DNA from: JAEXOD01 sp043805435
GTDB taxonomy: Bacteria > Bacteroidota > Ignavibacteria > Ignavibacteriales > Melioribacteraceae
Direction of reading: 5' to 3'
DNA: 64,000 nt
Assembly: GCA_043805435.1 (NCBI GenBank)
Contig: JAZDHY010000092.1
Coordinates: 14,659-78,658, forward strand
The notes beneath the pieces are model-generated. The model saw only the letters and a program-made list of their open reading frames with translations, searched no databases and was not told the DNA's origin. Numbering within the stretch: the stretch's first letter is position 1; the number at the start of each line of letters is the position of its first letter. Of this stretch, positions 43,494 to 52,667 are shown in pieces. Both the position numbers and the translations under genes were made by a program.

Positions 43494-44915
43494 TTAACCT
43501 TTTCCGTAATAAAATATAAAATAAATAATTGTAAATATTGGTAATAATACCGGTATAGAATACTTAAACATATATTCAAAAAATGATGGCATTTTTATTC
43601 CTGCACTTTCACTTATAGATTTAACCATAAAGTTTGGTCCGTTACCAATATAGGTCATTGCACCAAAAAATACTGCAGAAATTGAAATTGCCTGCAAATA
43701 TAATACTTGGGTATTAGAAAACAAATGTACATCAGCTTTATCATTTACATTCATACCAAATTTTCCAAGTTCGGCACTTAAAAAGTTAAGATATGTAGGT
43801 GCATTATCTAAAAACGCAGATAAACCTCCTGCTCCCCAATAAAAAACGCCGGCATCTAAGTCTTTGCTTAACACTTGAGCTTCATGAGCAATAAGCTGTA
43901 AAGCTGGAATCATTGTGGCAAAAATACCAACAAATAAGAAAGCTACTTCAAGAATTGGCCCAAAAGTAAACCCGTTTTCGTGAAGTATTTTTTTATCAGC
44001 AGTTTTATGTGCCAAATATACAACCGCAAACATTATAATTTCTCGTAAACCTAATGGAAATGGAGCTAAACTTGGCACCCAGCTCATTACACCCGGATCA
44101 ATAAATACAGATAATAAAATCACACCAAGGTAACCCAAATTTTTCAGTCCTTTGAATTGAATTTTTCCGGAATATCTCAAATGATCGCTTTCTTCAAGTA
44201 CATTCTTAGAATCGATAACATAAAATACTGCTATTATCATCAAAATTGTTGGCAGCCAAATATACCACGAGTGCTCAATAAACCAAAAGAAATTTATTCC
44301 TCTTAAAAAACCTAAAAACAACGGCGGGTCACCAATAGGTGTTAAAGCACCACCAACATTGCTAACAATAAAAATAAAAAATATAATATGATAGGGTTTA
44401 ATTCTTCCTTTATTAATTCGAATAAAAGGACGAATTAGCAGCATAGAAGCACCTGTTGTACCAACAATATTGGCAATAGCAGCTCCAAATAATAATACCA
44501 TCACATTTAATAACGGCGTTGATCTACGATCAACATGAATTAAAATTCCGCCCGAAGCTACAAATAAGGATGCTAATAAAGCAATAAACGATAAGTACTC
44601 GGAAAGTGTGTGTAATAAACTTAACGAGTCATTTAAAACAAAATAATAATAACCAACTGTTACTAAACCTAAAAGCATTGATACTTTTGGATAATGTTTT
44701 TCCCAAAAGTGAGGGTAAAATAATGGCCCGGTGGCAATCATAGCCAACAAAATAATAAAAGGAAGAACCATAAAAGTAGAAGGTAAAACATGAACTGAAG
44801 CATGTTCGGTAACACTTTTTACAGTATCAATAGAAGTCTGTTCAAAACCTAATACATTAATCCCTGATAGCAAAAACATAAACGCAAAAAAAACTGTAAA
44901 TGATAATTTTTTCAT
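43494..44915 (-). CDS. NhaD-type sodium:proton antiporter, copy 1
   Basis: This 473-residue paralogue of the following gene has the same motifs ('NVGGALTPIGDPPLFLGF', 'FLDNAPTYLNFLSAEL') and about 12 membrane segments. The N-terminus looks like a cleavable signal peptide (MKKLSFTVFFAFMFLLSGINVLG). It starts 11 nt after the nuoM stop and its own stop is 15 nt before the second copy. A tandem duplication is the simplest origin. The likely function is exchange of cytoplasmic Na+ for H+ at the inner membrane, linking complex I activity with sodium extrusion; the ion specificity is inferred from the family only. Confidence 0.88.
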   Translation of the reverse strand: MKKLSFTVFFAFMFLLSGINVLGFEQTSIDTVKSVTEHASVHVLPSTFMVLPFIILLAMIATGPLFYPHFWEKHYPKVSMLLGLVTVGYYYFVLNDSLSLLHTLSEYLSFIALLASLFVASGGILIHVDRRSTPLLNVMVLLFGAAIANIVGTTGASMLLIRPFIRINKGRIKPYHIIFFIFIVSNVGGALTPIGDPPLFLGFLRGINFFWFIEHSWYIWLPTILMIIAVFYVIDSKNVLEESDHLRYSGKIQFKGLKNLGYLGVILLSVFIDPGVMSWVPSLAPFPLGLREIIMFAVVYLAHKTADKKILHENGFTFGPILEVAFLFVGIFATMIPALQLIAHEAQVLSKDLDAGVFYWGAGGLSAFLDNAPTYLNFLSAELGKFGMNVNDKADVHLFSNTQVLYLQAISISAVFFGAMTYIGNGPNFMVKSISESAGIKMPSFFEYMFKYSIPVLLPIFTIIYFIFYYGKG

Positions 44916-44925
44916 ACTACTCTCA

Positions 44926-46449
44926 TTAAAATAATTTAATTGTAAAGTTGCTTACATTATTTAAAATTGTTTCAGTTGTGACTGAAGTCAAATTTAAAAA
45001 TGTACTTGGATATATTCCTAACCAAACGATAAATATAAATATTGGAGACAATATAAATATTTCCCTGCCTGTTAAGTCTTTTAAGTCATTTAAATCATTA
45101 TTTGTAACTTCACCAAAAACTACTCTTTGATACATCCATAATAAATATACTGCCGCAAATATAACACCCGTTGCACTAAAAATTGTAAACCACCAAGAAT
45201 TTAACACCAAAGATTTAAAAGAACCTGTAAGTATTAAAAATTCACCAATAAACCCGTTTAACCCGGGCAAACCCATTGAAGATAAAGAGGTAAACAATAA
45301 CGCAGCAGAATACAACGGTACTAATTTAGCAATTCCTCCGTAATACGATATTTCTCTATGATGAGTACGATCGTAAATCATACCAACAAGCAAAAACAAT
45401 GCGCCTGTTGATAACCCATGATTAACCATTTGAATAATGGCACCCTGAAGTGATTCAATGTTCATTGCAAAAATACCAAGCACAACAAAACCCAAATGCG
45501 AAACAGATGAATAAGCTACAAGCTTTTTCATATCTGTTTGTACCATGGCAACCAACGCACCATAAATAATTCCTATTACAGCCAAAACAGAAATAAACCC
45601 CGCAAAACTAACTGCTGATTGCGGAAACAATGGTAAATTAAATCTAAGCAGCCCATAAGTACCCATTTTAAGTAAAACACCCGCCAATATAACAGAACCT
45701 GCCGTAGGAGCCTGCACGTGGGCATCAGGCAGCCATGTATGGAAAGGAAACAATGGTACTTTAATTGCAAAACTAATAAAAAATGCAAAAAACATATATT
45801 TTTGAATATCAAAAGGTATCATAGGTGCAATTTTATACAACTCGATTAAGTTTGAAGTAAAACCTTTTGCACTAAGATTTCCGGCATACAAACCAAGCCA
45901 AATAATAGCTACAAGCATAATTAAACTTCCGGCCATGGTATATATAAAAAACTTAACTGAGGCATATATTCTTTCTTTCCCGCCCCAAATTCCAATAATA
46001 AAATACATTGGAATTAACATTACTTCCCAGAAGATATAAAACAAAAACAAATCTAAAGAAAGGAAAACACCTAACATTCCAACTTCAAGAAACAGCATAA
46101 AAAAAGTGAATTGTTTAACTTTTTCTTTAATACTATTCCAACTTGAAAAAAGCGTAATTGGAGTTAAAAAAGTTGTCAATAAGATAAGCAGCAGTGATAA
46201 GCCGTCTATCCCTACTAAATAGCTGATATTTAAACTTTTTACCCAAATAACTTGATGAAGCATTTGGAAACCCGATTTGGAAGAATCAAAATTAAAATAT
46301 ACTATCAAGGAAACAATAAATGCAATTAGGGATACTGCCAAACCGAACCATTTAATCAGCTTTTCTTGCGCTTTGTTTAAGAATAGAATTATTATACTTC
46401 CAAAAATTGGAACTAATAGTAGAGATGTTAATAAAAAGTTGTTTTCCAT
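44926..46449 (-). CDS. nuoM: NADH-quinone oxidoreductase subunit M
   Basis: This 507-residue antiporter-like subunit has about 14 membrane segments. Family motifs include 'FYIFWEVMLIPMYFIIGIWG' (conserved Glu), 'FAIKVPLFPFHTWLPDAHVQ' (conserved Lys, then 'APTAGSVILAG'), 'QTDMKKLVAYSSVSHLGFVV' and 'GLPGLNGFIGEFLIL'. It is part of the proton-pumping arm of complex I. It begins 4 nt after the nuoL stop; two NhaD-type genes separate it from nuoN. Confidence 0.95.
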   Translation of the reverse strand: MENNFLLTSLLLVPIFGSIIILFLNKAQEKLIKWFGLAVSLIAFIVSLIVYFNFDSSKSGFQMLHQVIWVKSLNISYLVGIDGLSLLLILLTTFLTPITLFSSWNSIKEKVKQFTFFMLFLEVGMLGVFLSLDLFLFYIFWEVMLIPMYFIIGIWGGKERIYASVKFFIYTMAGSLIMLVAIIWLGLYAGNLSAKGFTSNLIELYKIAPMIPFDIQKYMFFAFFISFAIKVPLFPFHTWLPDAHVQAPTAGSVILAGVLLKMGTYGLLRFNLPLFPQSAVSFAGFISVLAVIGIIYGALVAMVQTDMKKLVAYSSVSHLGFVVLGIFAMNIESLQGAIIQMVNHGLSTGALFLLVGMIYDRTHHREISYYGGIAKLVPLYSAALLFTSLSSMGLPGLNGFIGEFLILTGSFKSLVLNSWWFTIFSATGVIFAAVYLLWMYQRVVFGEVTNNDLNDLKDLTGREIFILSPIFIFIVWLGIYPSTFLNLTSVTTETILNNVSNFTIKLF

Positions 46450-46453
46450 ATAT

Positions 46454-48394
46454 TTATAGGCTTATTATTATCCAAAATAATATTGCGGCAATTCCGGCTA
46501 TCATTAAAACCGCATAAAATTGAGTTAAACCGGTTTGAAGCTTTTTAGCAACTCCGGAAGTAGATTCAACTAATGACGCTGCACCATTTACTACACCATC
46601 AATAAGTTTATTATCTGTTATTTTCCATAAAAAGTTTTCAGAAATCATTTGAATTGGTGAAACTATCATAAATTCATAAAATTCATCAACCTTATATTTA
46701 TTTAACAATAAATTGTAAATAGGCTTAAACTTTTCCGAAATATTTTTGGCTATCTGATTTTTCTTAGTGTACATAAAATAAGCAAGATAAATCCCGCCAA
46801 GTGCCAAAACAACAGAAATAACCATCAATAAAATTTCTTCTAGATGAGTGTGCGATCCATACATTTGCAACTTTATTCCGGCAGGAGCAAAAATCGGCTT
46901 TAGCCATTCTTCAAAATAATTACCACCTTCCCCCGAAAATAACACAGGAATACCAACATATCCGCCAACTACGGCAAAAAATGCAAGGATTATTAATGGT
47001 ATTGTCATTACCGATGGTGATTCGTGTGGGTGAACATTATTTTTATCAAAACGTTCTTTACCGTAAAAAGTTAAAAATACCAACCTGAACATATAAAAAG
47101 CTGTCATCATTGCAGTTATAACACCAACAATCCACAAAGTGAGGTTACCTTTACTATATGCATTCCATAAAATTTCATCTTTGCTGAAAAATCCTGAAAG
47201 ACCCGGAAATCCAGAAATAGCAAAAGCAGCAATTAAAAAGGTTATAAAAGTTTTAGGCATATATTTTTTTAAGCCGCCATAATGTCTAATATCTTGAGCA
47301 TCATGCATTGAATGAATAATAGAACCTGCTCCTAAAAATAAAAGAGCCTTAAAAAATGCATGTGTCATAACATGAAAAATACCGGCTGAAAATGCACCTA
47401 CACCACAAGCCAAAAACATATATCCCAGCTGGCTTACTGTACTATATGCCAACACTTTTTTAATATCATTTTGCACAAGCCCAACAGTTGCGGCAAAAAA
47501 TGCAGTTAAAAGGCCTATTACTGCAATAACTGTTAAAATTACTGGAGCAGAAGCAAAAATTATTGAACTACGTGCAACCATATAAACACCGGCCGTTACC
47601 ATAGTTGCCGCATGTATTAATGCAGAAACCGGAGTTGGACCCGCCATTGCATCAGGCAGCCAAACAAACAACGGAATTTGGGCCGATTTTCCGGCTGCAC
47701 CAATAAATAAAAATAAAGCTATAAAACTAAATGTAGTTTCATTTATAGGAAATGAGGCTGCTTTTGTAAAAACATCATTAAAATTTAATGAATCGAAAGT
47801 TTGGAATATTAAAAACATTCCAAGCAAAAACCCAAAATCGCCTATTCTATTAACAATAAAGGCTTTTTTTGCGGCTTGCGAAACTGTTCCTTTTTCAAAT
47901 TTTCTATTATACCAAAAACCAATTAATAAATATGAACATAAACCAACACCTTCCCATCCCAAAAATAAAACTAAAAAGTTATCACCAAGTACAAGATTCA
48001 TCATGGCAAAAATAAAAAGATTCATGTAGGAAAAAAATCTCCAAAATCCTTTATCGCCATGCATATAACCAATTGAATAAACATGTATTAAAAAACCTAC
48101 ACCGGTAACAATTAAAGCCATTACTAATGAAAGCTGATCAACAAGGTAAGAAAACTTAATGTTTAGTCCGCCAACATCAATCCATGTAAATAAAGTTACT
48201 ATATTTGCTCTGCTTTCAACCGGTAAATTTATTGTTTGAATAAATGCATCTACAGAAATTAAAAATGCAAGTCCTACGGTGGAACTGCCAATAATACCAA
48301 TAATTTTTTCATTTTTAATTTTGGCACCAAAAACACCATTAATTAAAAACCCAATTAACGGCAGCAATACAGTTAAGTATATTAAATTAATCAT
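46454..48394 (-). CDS. nuoL: NADH-quinone oxidoreductase subunit L
   Basis: This 646-residue protein is the largest antiporter-like subunit of complex I, of normal length including the C-terminal lateral helix region. Motifs are 'FLGWEGVGLCSYLLIGFWYN', 'GKSAQIPLFVWLPDAMAGPT' and 'PVSALIHAATMVTAGVYMVA', then 'QNDIKKVLAYSTVSQLGYMF' and 'FPGLSGFFSKDEILW'. It translocates protons and braces the membrane arm. It starts 6 nt after the nuoK stop and is followed by nuoM after 4 nt. Confidence 0.96.
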   Translation of the reverse strand: MINLIYLTVLLPLIGFLINGVFGAKIKNEKIIGIIGSSTVGLAFLISVDAFIQTINLPVESRANIVTLFTWIDVGGLNIKFSYLVDQLSLVMALIVTGVGFLIHVYSIGYMHGDKGFWRFFSYMNLFIFAMMNLVLGDNFLVLFLGWEGVGLCSYLLIGFWYNRKFEKGTVSQAAKKAFIVNRIGDFGFLLGMFLIFQTFDSLNFNDVFTKAASFPINETTFSFIALFLFIGAAGKSAQIPLFVWLPDAMAGPTPVSALIHAATMVTAGVYMVARSSIIFASAPVILTVIAVIGLLTAFFAATVGLVQNDIKKVLAYSTVSQLGYMFLACGVGAFSAGIFHVMTHAFFKALLFLGAGSIIHSMHDAQDIRHYGGLKKYMPKTFITFLIAAFAISGFPGLSGFFSKDEILWNAYSKGNLTLWIVGVITAMMTAFYMFRLVFLTFYGKERFDKNNVHPHESPSVMTIPLIILAFFAVVGGYVGIPVLFSGEGGNYFEEWLKPIFAPAGIKLQMYGSHTHLEEILLMVISVVLALGGIYLAYFMYTKKNQIAKNISEKFKPIYNLLLNKYKVDEFYEFMIVSPIQMISENFLWKITDNKLIDGVVNGAASLVESTSGVAKKLQTGLTQFYAVLMIAGIAAILFWIIISL

Positions 48395-48400
48395 TAATTG

Positions 48401-48706
48401 TTACCATTTAAATAAATTGATTTCATCTATATTTAAAGTTAATTTATTTCTAAAAACCATTATTATAATTGCCAACCCTACGGCGGCTTCGGCGGCTGCA
48501 ACTGTCATAACAAAAAAAACAAATATCTGTCCAATTGCATTACCAAGATAAGACGAATAAGCCACTAATGTTAAATTTGCGGAATTCAGCATAAGTTCAA
48601 TACACATAAAAACAACTATTGCATTGCGCCTAATTATTACACCTACTATTCCAACAACAAACATAAATGCACTTAAAATTAAATAATATTCAATCGGTAT
48701 ATTCAT
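48401..48706 (-). CDS. nuoK: NADH-quinone oxidoreductase subunit K
   Basis: This 101-residue protein has three membrane segments and the NuoK (MrpC/NuoK family) pattern 'NAIVVFMCIELMLNSANLTL' with the conserved Glu, followed by 'FFVMTVAAAEAAVGLAIIIM' with the second Glu. The length is standard. It lies 2 nt after nuoJ and 6 nt before nuoL, as in the canonical nuoJKLM order. Confidence 0.95.
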   Translation of the reverse strand: MNIPIEYYLILSAFMFVVGIVGVIIRRNAIVVFMCIELMLNSANLTLVAYSSYLGNAIGQIFVFFVMTVAAAEAAVGLAIIIMVFRNKLTLNIDEINLFKW

Positions 48707-48708
48707 AT

Positions 48709-49224
48709 TTACTCAAATTTCTTTTTTGCTAAAACTATTGCCCCTATTGTAGCGGCAAGCAATAAAAAGCCGGCAACTTCAAAAGGAAGAACATAATCAG
48801 TATATAATTTTGTTCCTATTGTACTTATTTTACCAATCTCAATACTTTTTGCAGCTATTGGCTGTAAACTTTGTGATGGATTTTCGTACATTATTAAATA
48901 GGCTAATTGTACAAATATTAATGCGGCAATAATACTTCCAAAAACTTTTAACTTTCTCTTATTTTTAGGAGTATTTATTTCATCATGCTGGTTTAAAAGC
49001 ATCAAAACAAATAAAAACAGAATCATTATTGCGCCGGCATAAACTATTATCTGAACTACAGCTAAAAACTGCGCATTTAATAATAAGTATAACCCTGCAA
49101 GAGCAAAAAAGTTCAAAATTAAAAATACTGCACTTATAATAGCATTTTTTCGGGTAATTACCATTATTGAAGAAATTACAGCAACAAGTGCAAAAACACT
49201 AAATACAATTAGTTCAACATTCAT
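48709..49224 (-). CDS. nuoJ: NADH-quinone oxidoreductase subunit J
   Basis: This 171-residue subunit has five membrane segments. It shows 'NAIISAVFLILNFFALAGLY' and 'LNAQFLAVVQIIVYAGAIMI', then 'LFLFVLMLLNQ', the conserved NuoJ pi-bulge helix region. Subunits A to I of complex I are not in this window, so the complex is encoded in at least two places or continues elsewhere. It begins 2 nt after the asnS stop, which places the whole run behind the asnS promoter. Confidence 0.94.
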   Translation of the reverse strand: MNVELIVFSVFALVAVISSIMVITRKNAIISAVFLILNFFALAGLYLLLNAQFLAVVQIIVYAGAIMILFLFVLMLLNQHDEINTPKNKRKLKVFGSIIAALIFVQLAYLIMYENPSQSLQPIAAKSIEIGKISTIGTKLYTDYVLPFEVAGFLLLAATIGAIVLAKKKFE

Positions 49225-49226
49225 TT

Positions 49227-50525
49227 TTATGGTGTATTCCTATAAATCATTCTTGGATAAGGTATTGTTTCACGAATATGTTCAAGTCCGCAAATCCATG
49301 CAACAGATCTTTCAACCCCCAGGCCAAAACCTGAATGAGGTACTGCTCCATATCGTCTTAAATCTAAATACCACTCAAAATATTCCTGTGGTAAATCGTG
49401 TTCTTTAATTCTTGATAGTAATAAATCTAAATTATCTTCTCTTTGACTGCCGCCAATAATTTCACCATAACCTTCCGGTGCCAAAACATCTACGGCCAAT
49501 GCAACTTTTTCATTTTCAGGGTCGCGTTTCATATAAAAAGCTTTTATTTCTGAAGGATAACGATGAACCATAACGGGTTTATCGAATTGGTTTGATATAA
49601 TTGTTTCATCGGTAGCACCAAAATCGTTGCCCCATTCAAAATCTACACCGTTTTTCTTTAATATTTCAACAGCTTCATCATACGAAATACGCGGAAAAGG
49701 TCTTTTTATATTTTCTAATTTTGTAATATCTCTTTCTAAAGATTTAAGATCTTCTAATCTGTCTTTAAGTACACATTGAACAATATATTCTAAAAACTCT
49801 TCAGCTAAATCCATATTATCATTTAAATCATTAAAGGCTACTTCCGGTTCAACCATCCAAAATTCGGTTAAATGTCTTCTGGTTTTAGATTTTTCTGCAC
49901 GAAATGTTGGACCAAATGTATATACTTTACCAAGAGCCATTGCGCTAGCTTCGGCATATAATTGACCTGATTGAGTTAAATATGCTTTTCCTAAATCAAA
50001 ATAAGGGGTTTCAAAAAGAGTAGATGTGCCTTCACAAGCATTTGGAGTTAATATTGGACTATCAACTAATGTAAATCCTTTGTTATCATAAAAATCGCGT
50101 ATTGCTTTTATAATTCTATGACGAATACGCATAATTGAAGCCTGTCTTTTACTACGCAGCCACAAATGGCGGTGATCCATTAAAAATTCAGGACCATGTT
50201 CTTTTGGTGTAATAGGATATTCACTGGATAAAGATATAATTTTTAAGTCTGTTACATCTAATTCATAACCACCAACCGAACGGGGTTCTTCTTTAACCTT
50301 TCCCGTAACTTCAAACGATGATTCTTGTGTCAACTGATCTGCCGAATTAAATATTTCTTCTGTTACATTGCCTTTAAATACAATGCATTGAGCCATTCCG
50401 GTACCATCACGCATAATTAAAAACTTAACTTTACCACTTGAACGTTTGTTATATAACCATCCTTTAAGAGTAACTTCTTCCCCTACATGGTTTTTTAACT
50501 CATTGATATAATTTTTTGAACTCAT
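49227..50525 (-). CDS. asnS: asparaginyl-tRNA synthetase
   Basis: This is a 432-residue class IIb synthetase from the ATG at 50525; a GTG three codons upstream is also in frame but overlaps the GTGGA ribosome site. The N-terminal OB-fold anticodon-binding domain ('VTLKGWLYNKRSSGKVKFLI') is followed by motif 1 ('FTLVDSPILTPNACEGTSTL'), motif 2 ('FGPTFRAEKSKTRRHLTEFW') and motif 3 ('GFGLGVERSVAWICGLEHIR'). The 'YPSEIKAFYMKRDPE' segment fits asparagine rather than aspartate enzymes. It charges tRNA-Asn. It heads the nuoJKLM run with a 2-nt gap. The cognate tRNA-Asn is at 61590. Confidence 0.95.
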   Translation of the reverse strand: MSSKNYINELKNHVGEEVTLKGWLYNKRSSGKVKFLIMRDGTGMAQCIVFKGNVTEEIFNSADQLTQESSFEVTGKVKEEPRSVGGYELDVTDLKIISLSSEYPITPKEHGPEFLMDHRHLWLRSKRQASIMRIRHRIIKAIRDFYDNKGFTLVDSPILTPNACEGTSTLFETPYFDLGKAYLTQSGQLYAEASAMALGKVYTFGPTFRAEKSKTRRHLTEFWMVEPEVAFNDLNDNMDLAEEFLEYIVQCVLKDRLEDLKSLERDITKLENIKRPFPRISYDEAVEILKKNGVDFEWGNDFGATDETIISNQFDKPVMVHRYPSEIKAFYMKRDPENEKVALAVDVLAPEGYGEIIGGSQREDNLDLLLSRIKEHDLPQEYFEWYLDLRRYGAVPHSGFGLGVERSVAWICGLEHIRETIPYPRMIYRNTP

Positions 50526-50592
50526 AATTTCCACTGATTTATTTTAAATAACAAATATATAAACAATATATTATAAATAAAAGATTTTTGTA

Positions 50593-50612
50593 GAGTAAAA
50601 CTATTTTTACTC
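50593..50612 (-). terminator. hairpin between the subtilase and asnS genes
   Basis: GAGTAAAA and TTTTACTC pair perfectly around a 4-nt loop, between the subtilase stop (50655) and the asnS start. It may terminate subtilase transcription or act in the asnS leader. There is only a weak T-run, so the terminator call is tentative. Confidence 0.4.
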
Positions 50613-50654
50613 ATATTTTAGAGTGATATAAGAACTTTGCTTAAAATATTACGG

Positions 50655-52646
50655 TTAGTGTAAAAGTACTATTTTTTTAGATTCAATTTTATTTCCATTT
50701 TTTAACACTAATATGTATATACCACTTGAACACATTTTATTATGGTTGTTTTTCCCATACCATATAATACTATTTTTACCTTTTTTACCATCTCCATTAA
50801 ATAAATCTATAATTTTTTGGCCAAGTATATTAAATATCGAAATATTGACGTTCAAATTATCTGCTAAATAAAAATCAATATTTGTAAAATCAGTAAATGG
50901 ATTCGGGTAATTTTGAGAAATCAAATTATTCTCTACATTATCCAAATCGTCATTTAATACTAAATTCTCTGCTACATTTAGAAAACCATATTTGAACTTA
51001 AAAGTTCCAATTTGAGGCTCCCTAAATTGATTTCCTGATAAATTGGAATATGAAAAACTAAAATTTATAAGTTTACCATTTTCCAATTCCGGAAATTCAA
51101 AATTATACACAGATAAATTATCATAGGTCATCAATACCGGAGAAATTACATCGTTTTCATAACCATAGTTTATTGTAACAGAACTTGGATCAATTGAACT
51201 TTTATTGAATATTTTGTTAATTATATATTTATTTCCGTCATATCTAATATTTGGAAAACAGAGTGTTTTAATTGCAGATATCAATCCATACCCAATTTGG
51301 TTATTGGGAGTTTTAACATTTTCCCCCGACTCAATTAAAATTGTCCGTACTTGTTCATTATTTAGATATGGGAACTTTGAAAGCAACAAACCTGCAACAC
51401 CCGCTGCAATTGGTGCGGCAGATGAAGTACCCGAAGCATAACGATAGGCACCGTTTGAAGCATCTGCACCAACAACACTAACACCCATTGCGGTTAACTC
51501 CGGCTTAATCCTTCCGTCCGATGTTGGGCCTCTGGAACTAAAAGCTGCAATACTGTTATCGCTTGAAACTGCTCCAACAGAAATAACTTTATATCCGTCA
51601 GCGGGTGCTGTTATATAAAACCAGCTGTTATCACCTTCGTTTCCGGCAGATGATATAGTAACAACCCCTTTTTTAAATGCTAATTCAATTGCTTTTGTAA
51701 TTACTGCTGTATTACCATTCATATCACTATAAGAATACGAATGATTTCCTGAATCAAATTCGTTATAACCTAATGATGATGTTGTAATATCAACACCTTG
51801 GTTTTCCATCCATTGCAAAGCAGCGGCGTAATTATCTTCTTCAATAGTTGTTTCTGTTCTTATATCCTCTGTTTTTGCTAAAAGGAATTTACTGCCAAAA
51901 GATGTACCAATCATATAACCATCTAAATAACCACCCAATATTGATAAAACATACGTGCCGTGATTATGTTGGCTTGGTGAATCTTCATCTTCATTTGCAG
52001 TATTATTATCATTAAATACAAAATCGCGTTCGGAAACTATATGCATGTTTTTTAACGCATCATGATTTCGCCAATCAAAACCTGAATCCAAAACACCTAT
52101 TAATATGTCCTTTCCTGTAATTCCCATATCATGAATAAATGGAATTTTTGAAAGTTCGTTTTGTGTTAATGAAGCACCATAATTATATGTATAATTTGCG
52201 TTTGATATAAAAGCCGGCTTTTCATATTCCGAGTTTTCAACATCATTTTTTGAATATGAAATTTTTTGTACTTTTTCTATCTTTTTAATAAATGTATATT
52301 TTAACAAATTTGTTATTTCATCTGAATTTAAATAACATGAAACCGAATTAAACCAATCTAATTTATTTATTACTTTTATGCCCATATCTTCAATAACCGA
52401 TAGATATTCATTACTTACGGGAATATCTTCGTATTGAATTATATCACTATTATCTAACAATTTTTGTCTTCTGTTAATTGCCCTTTCGGATAATATACTT
52501 ACAGCTGAATTATAAAGGGGAGAAGATTTACTAATTTGTGTTGTTTTATCAATTCCTTTATCCTTAAAATAAATAAAATATTTTTCCTGGGCAAAACCCA
52601 AAGAACTGAGTATCAGTATTAAAACAAGTATTTTAATTTTAATCAT
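50655..52646 (-). CDS. secreted S8 (subtilisin-like) peptidase with type IX sorting domain
   Basis: This 663-residue protein has a signal peptide (MIKIKILVLILILSSLGFAQ), then an inhibitor-like propeptide (to about residue 150). The subtilase domain has Asp in 'GVLDSGFDWRNH', His in 'SQHNHGTYVLSI' and Ser in 'ASGTSSAAPIAAGVAG', with the oxyanion Asn in 'SSAGNEGDNSW', so the triad is intact. The C-terminus is a type A type IX sorting domain ('SQNYPNPFTDFTNIDFYL', 'GIYILVLKNGNKIE'). It is an exported protease, processed and possibly anchored at the surface. It starts 21 nt after the stop of the first signal peptidase gene in transcription order and may be co-transcribed with it. Confidence 0.92.
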   Translation of the reverse strand: MIKIKILVLILILSSLGFAQEKYFIYFKDKGIDKTTQISKSSPLYNSAVSILSERAINRRQKLLDNSDIIQYEDIPVSNEYLSVIEDMGIKVINKLDWFNSVSCYLNSDEITNLLKYTFIKKIEKVQKISYSKNDVENSEYEKPAFISNANYTYNYGASLTQNELSKIPFIHDMGITGKDILIGVLDSGFDWRNHDALKNMHIVSERDFVFNDNNTANEDEDSPSQHNHGTYVLSILGGYLDGYMIGTSFGSKFLLAKTEDIRTETTIEEDNYAAALQWMENQGVDITTSSLGYNEFDSGNHSYSYSDMNGNTAVITKAIELAFKKGVVTISSAGNEGDNSWFYITAPADGYKVISVGAVSSDNSIAAFSSRGPTSDGRIKPELTAMGVSVVGADASNGAYRYASGTSSAAPIAAGVAGLLLSKFPYLNNEQVRTILIESGENVKTPNNQIGYGLISAIKTLCFPNIRYDGNKYIINKIFNKSSIDPSSVTINYGYENDVISPVLMTYDNLSVYNFEFPELENGKLINFSFSYSNLSGNQFREPQIGTFKFKYGFLNVAENLVLNDDLDNVENNLISQNYPNPFTDFTNIDFYLADNLNVNISIFNILGQKIIDLFNGDGKKGKNSIIWYGKNNHNKMCSSGIYILVLKNGNKIESKKIVLLH

Positions 52647-52667
52647 TAAACAAACTCCAAATAGGAA

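Noticed and set aside
50535..50654. T-box-like riboswitch before asnS
   Set aside because: Only a simple 8-bp hairpin is seen, with no T-box sequence or specifier loop.
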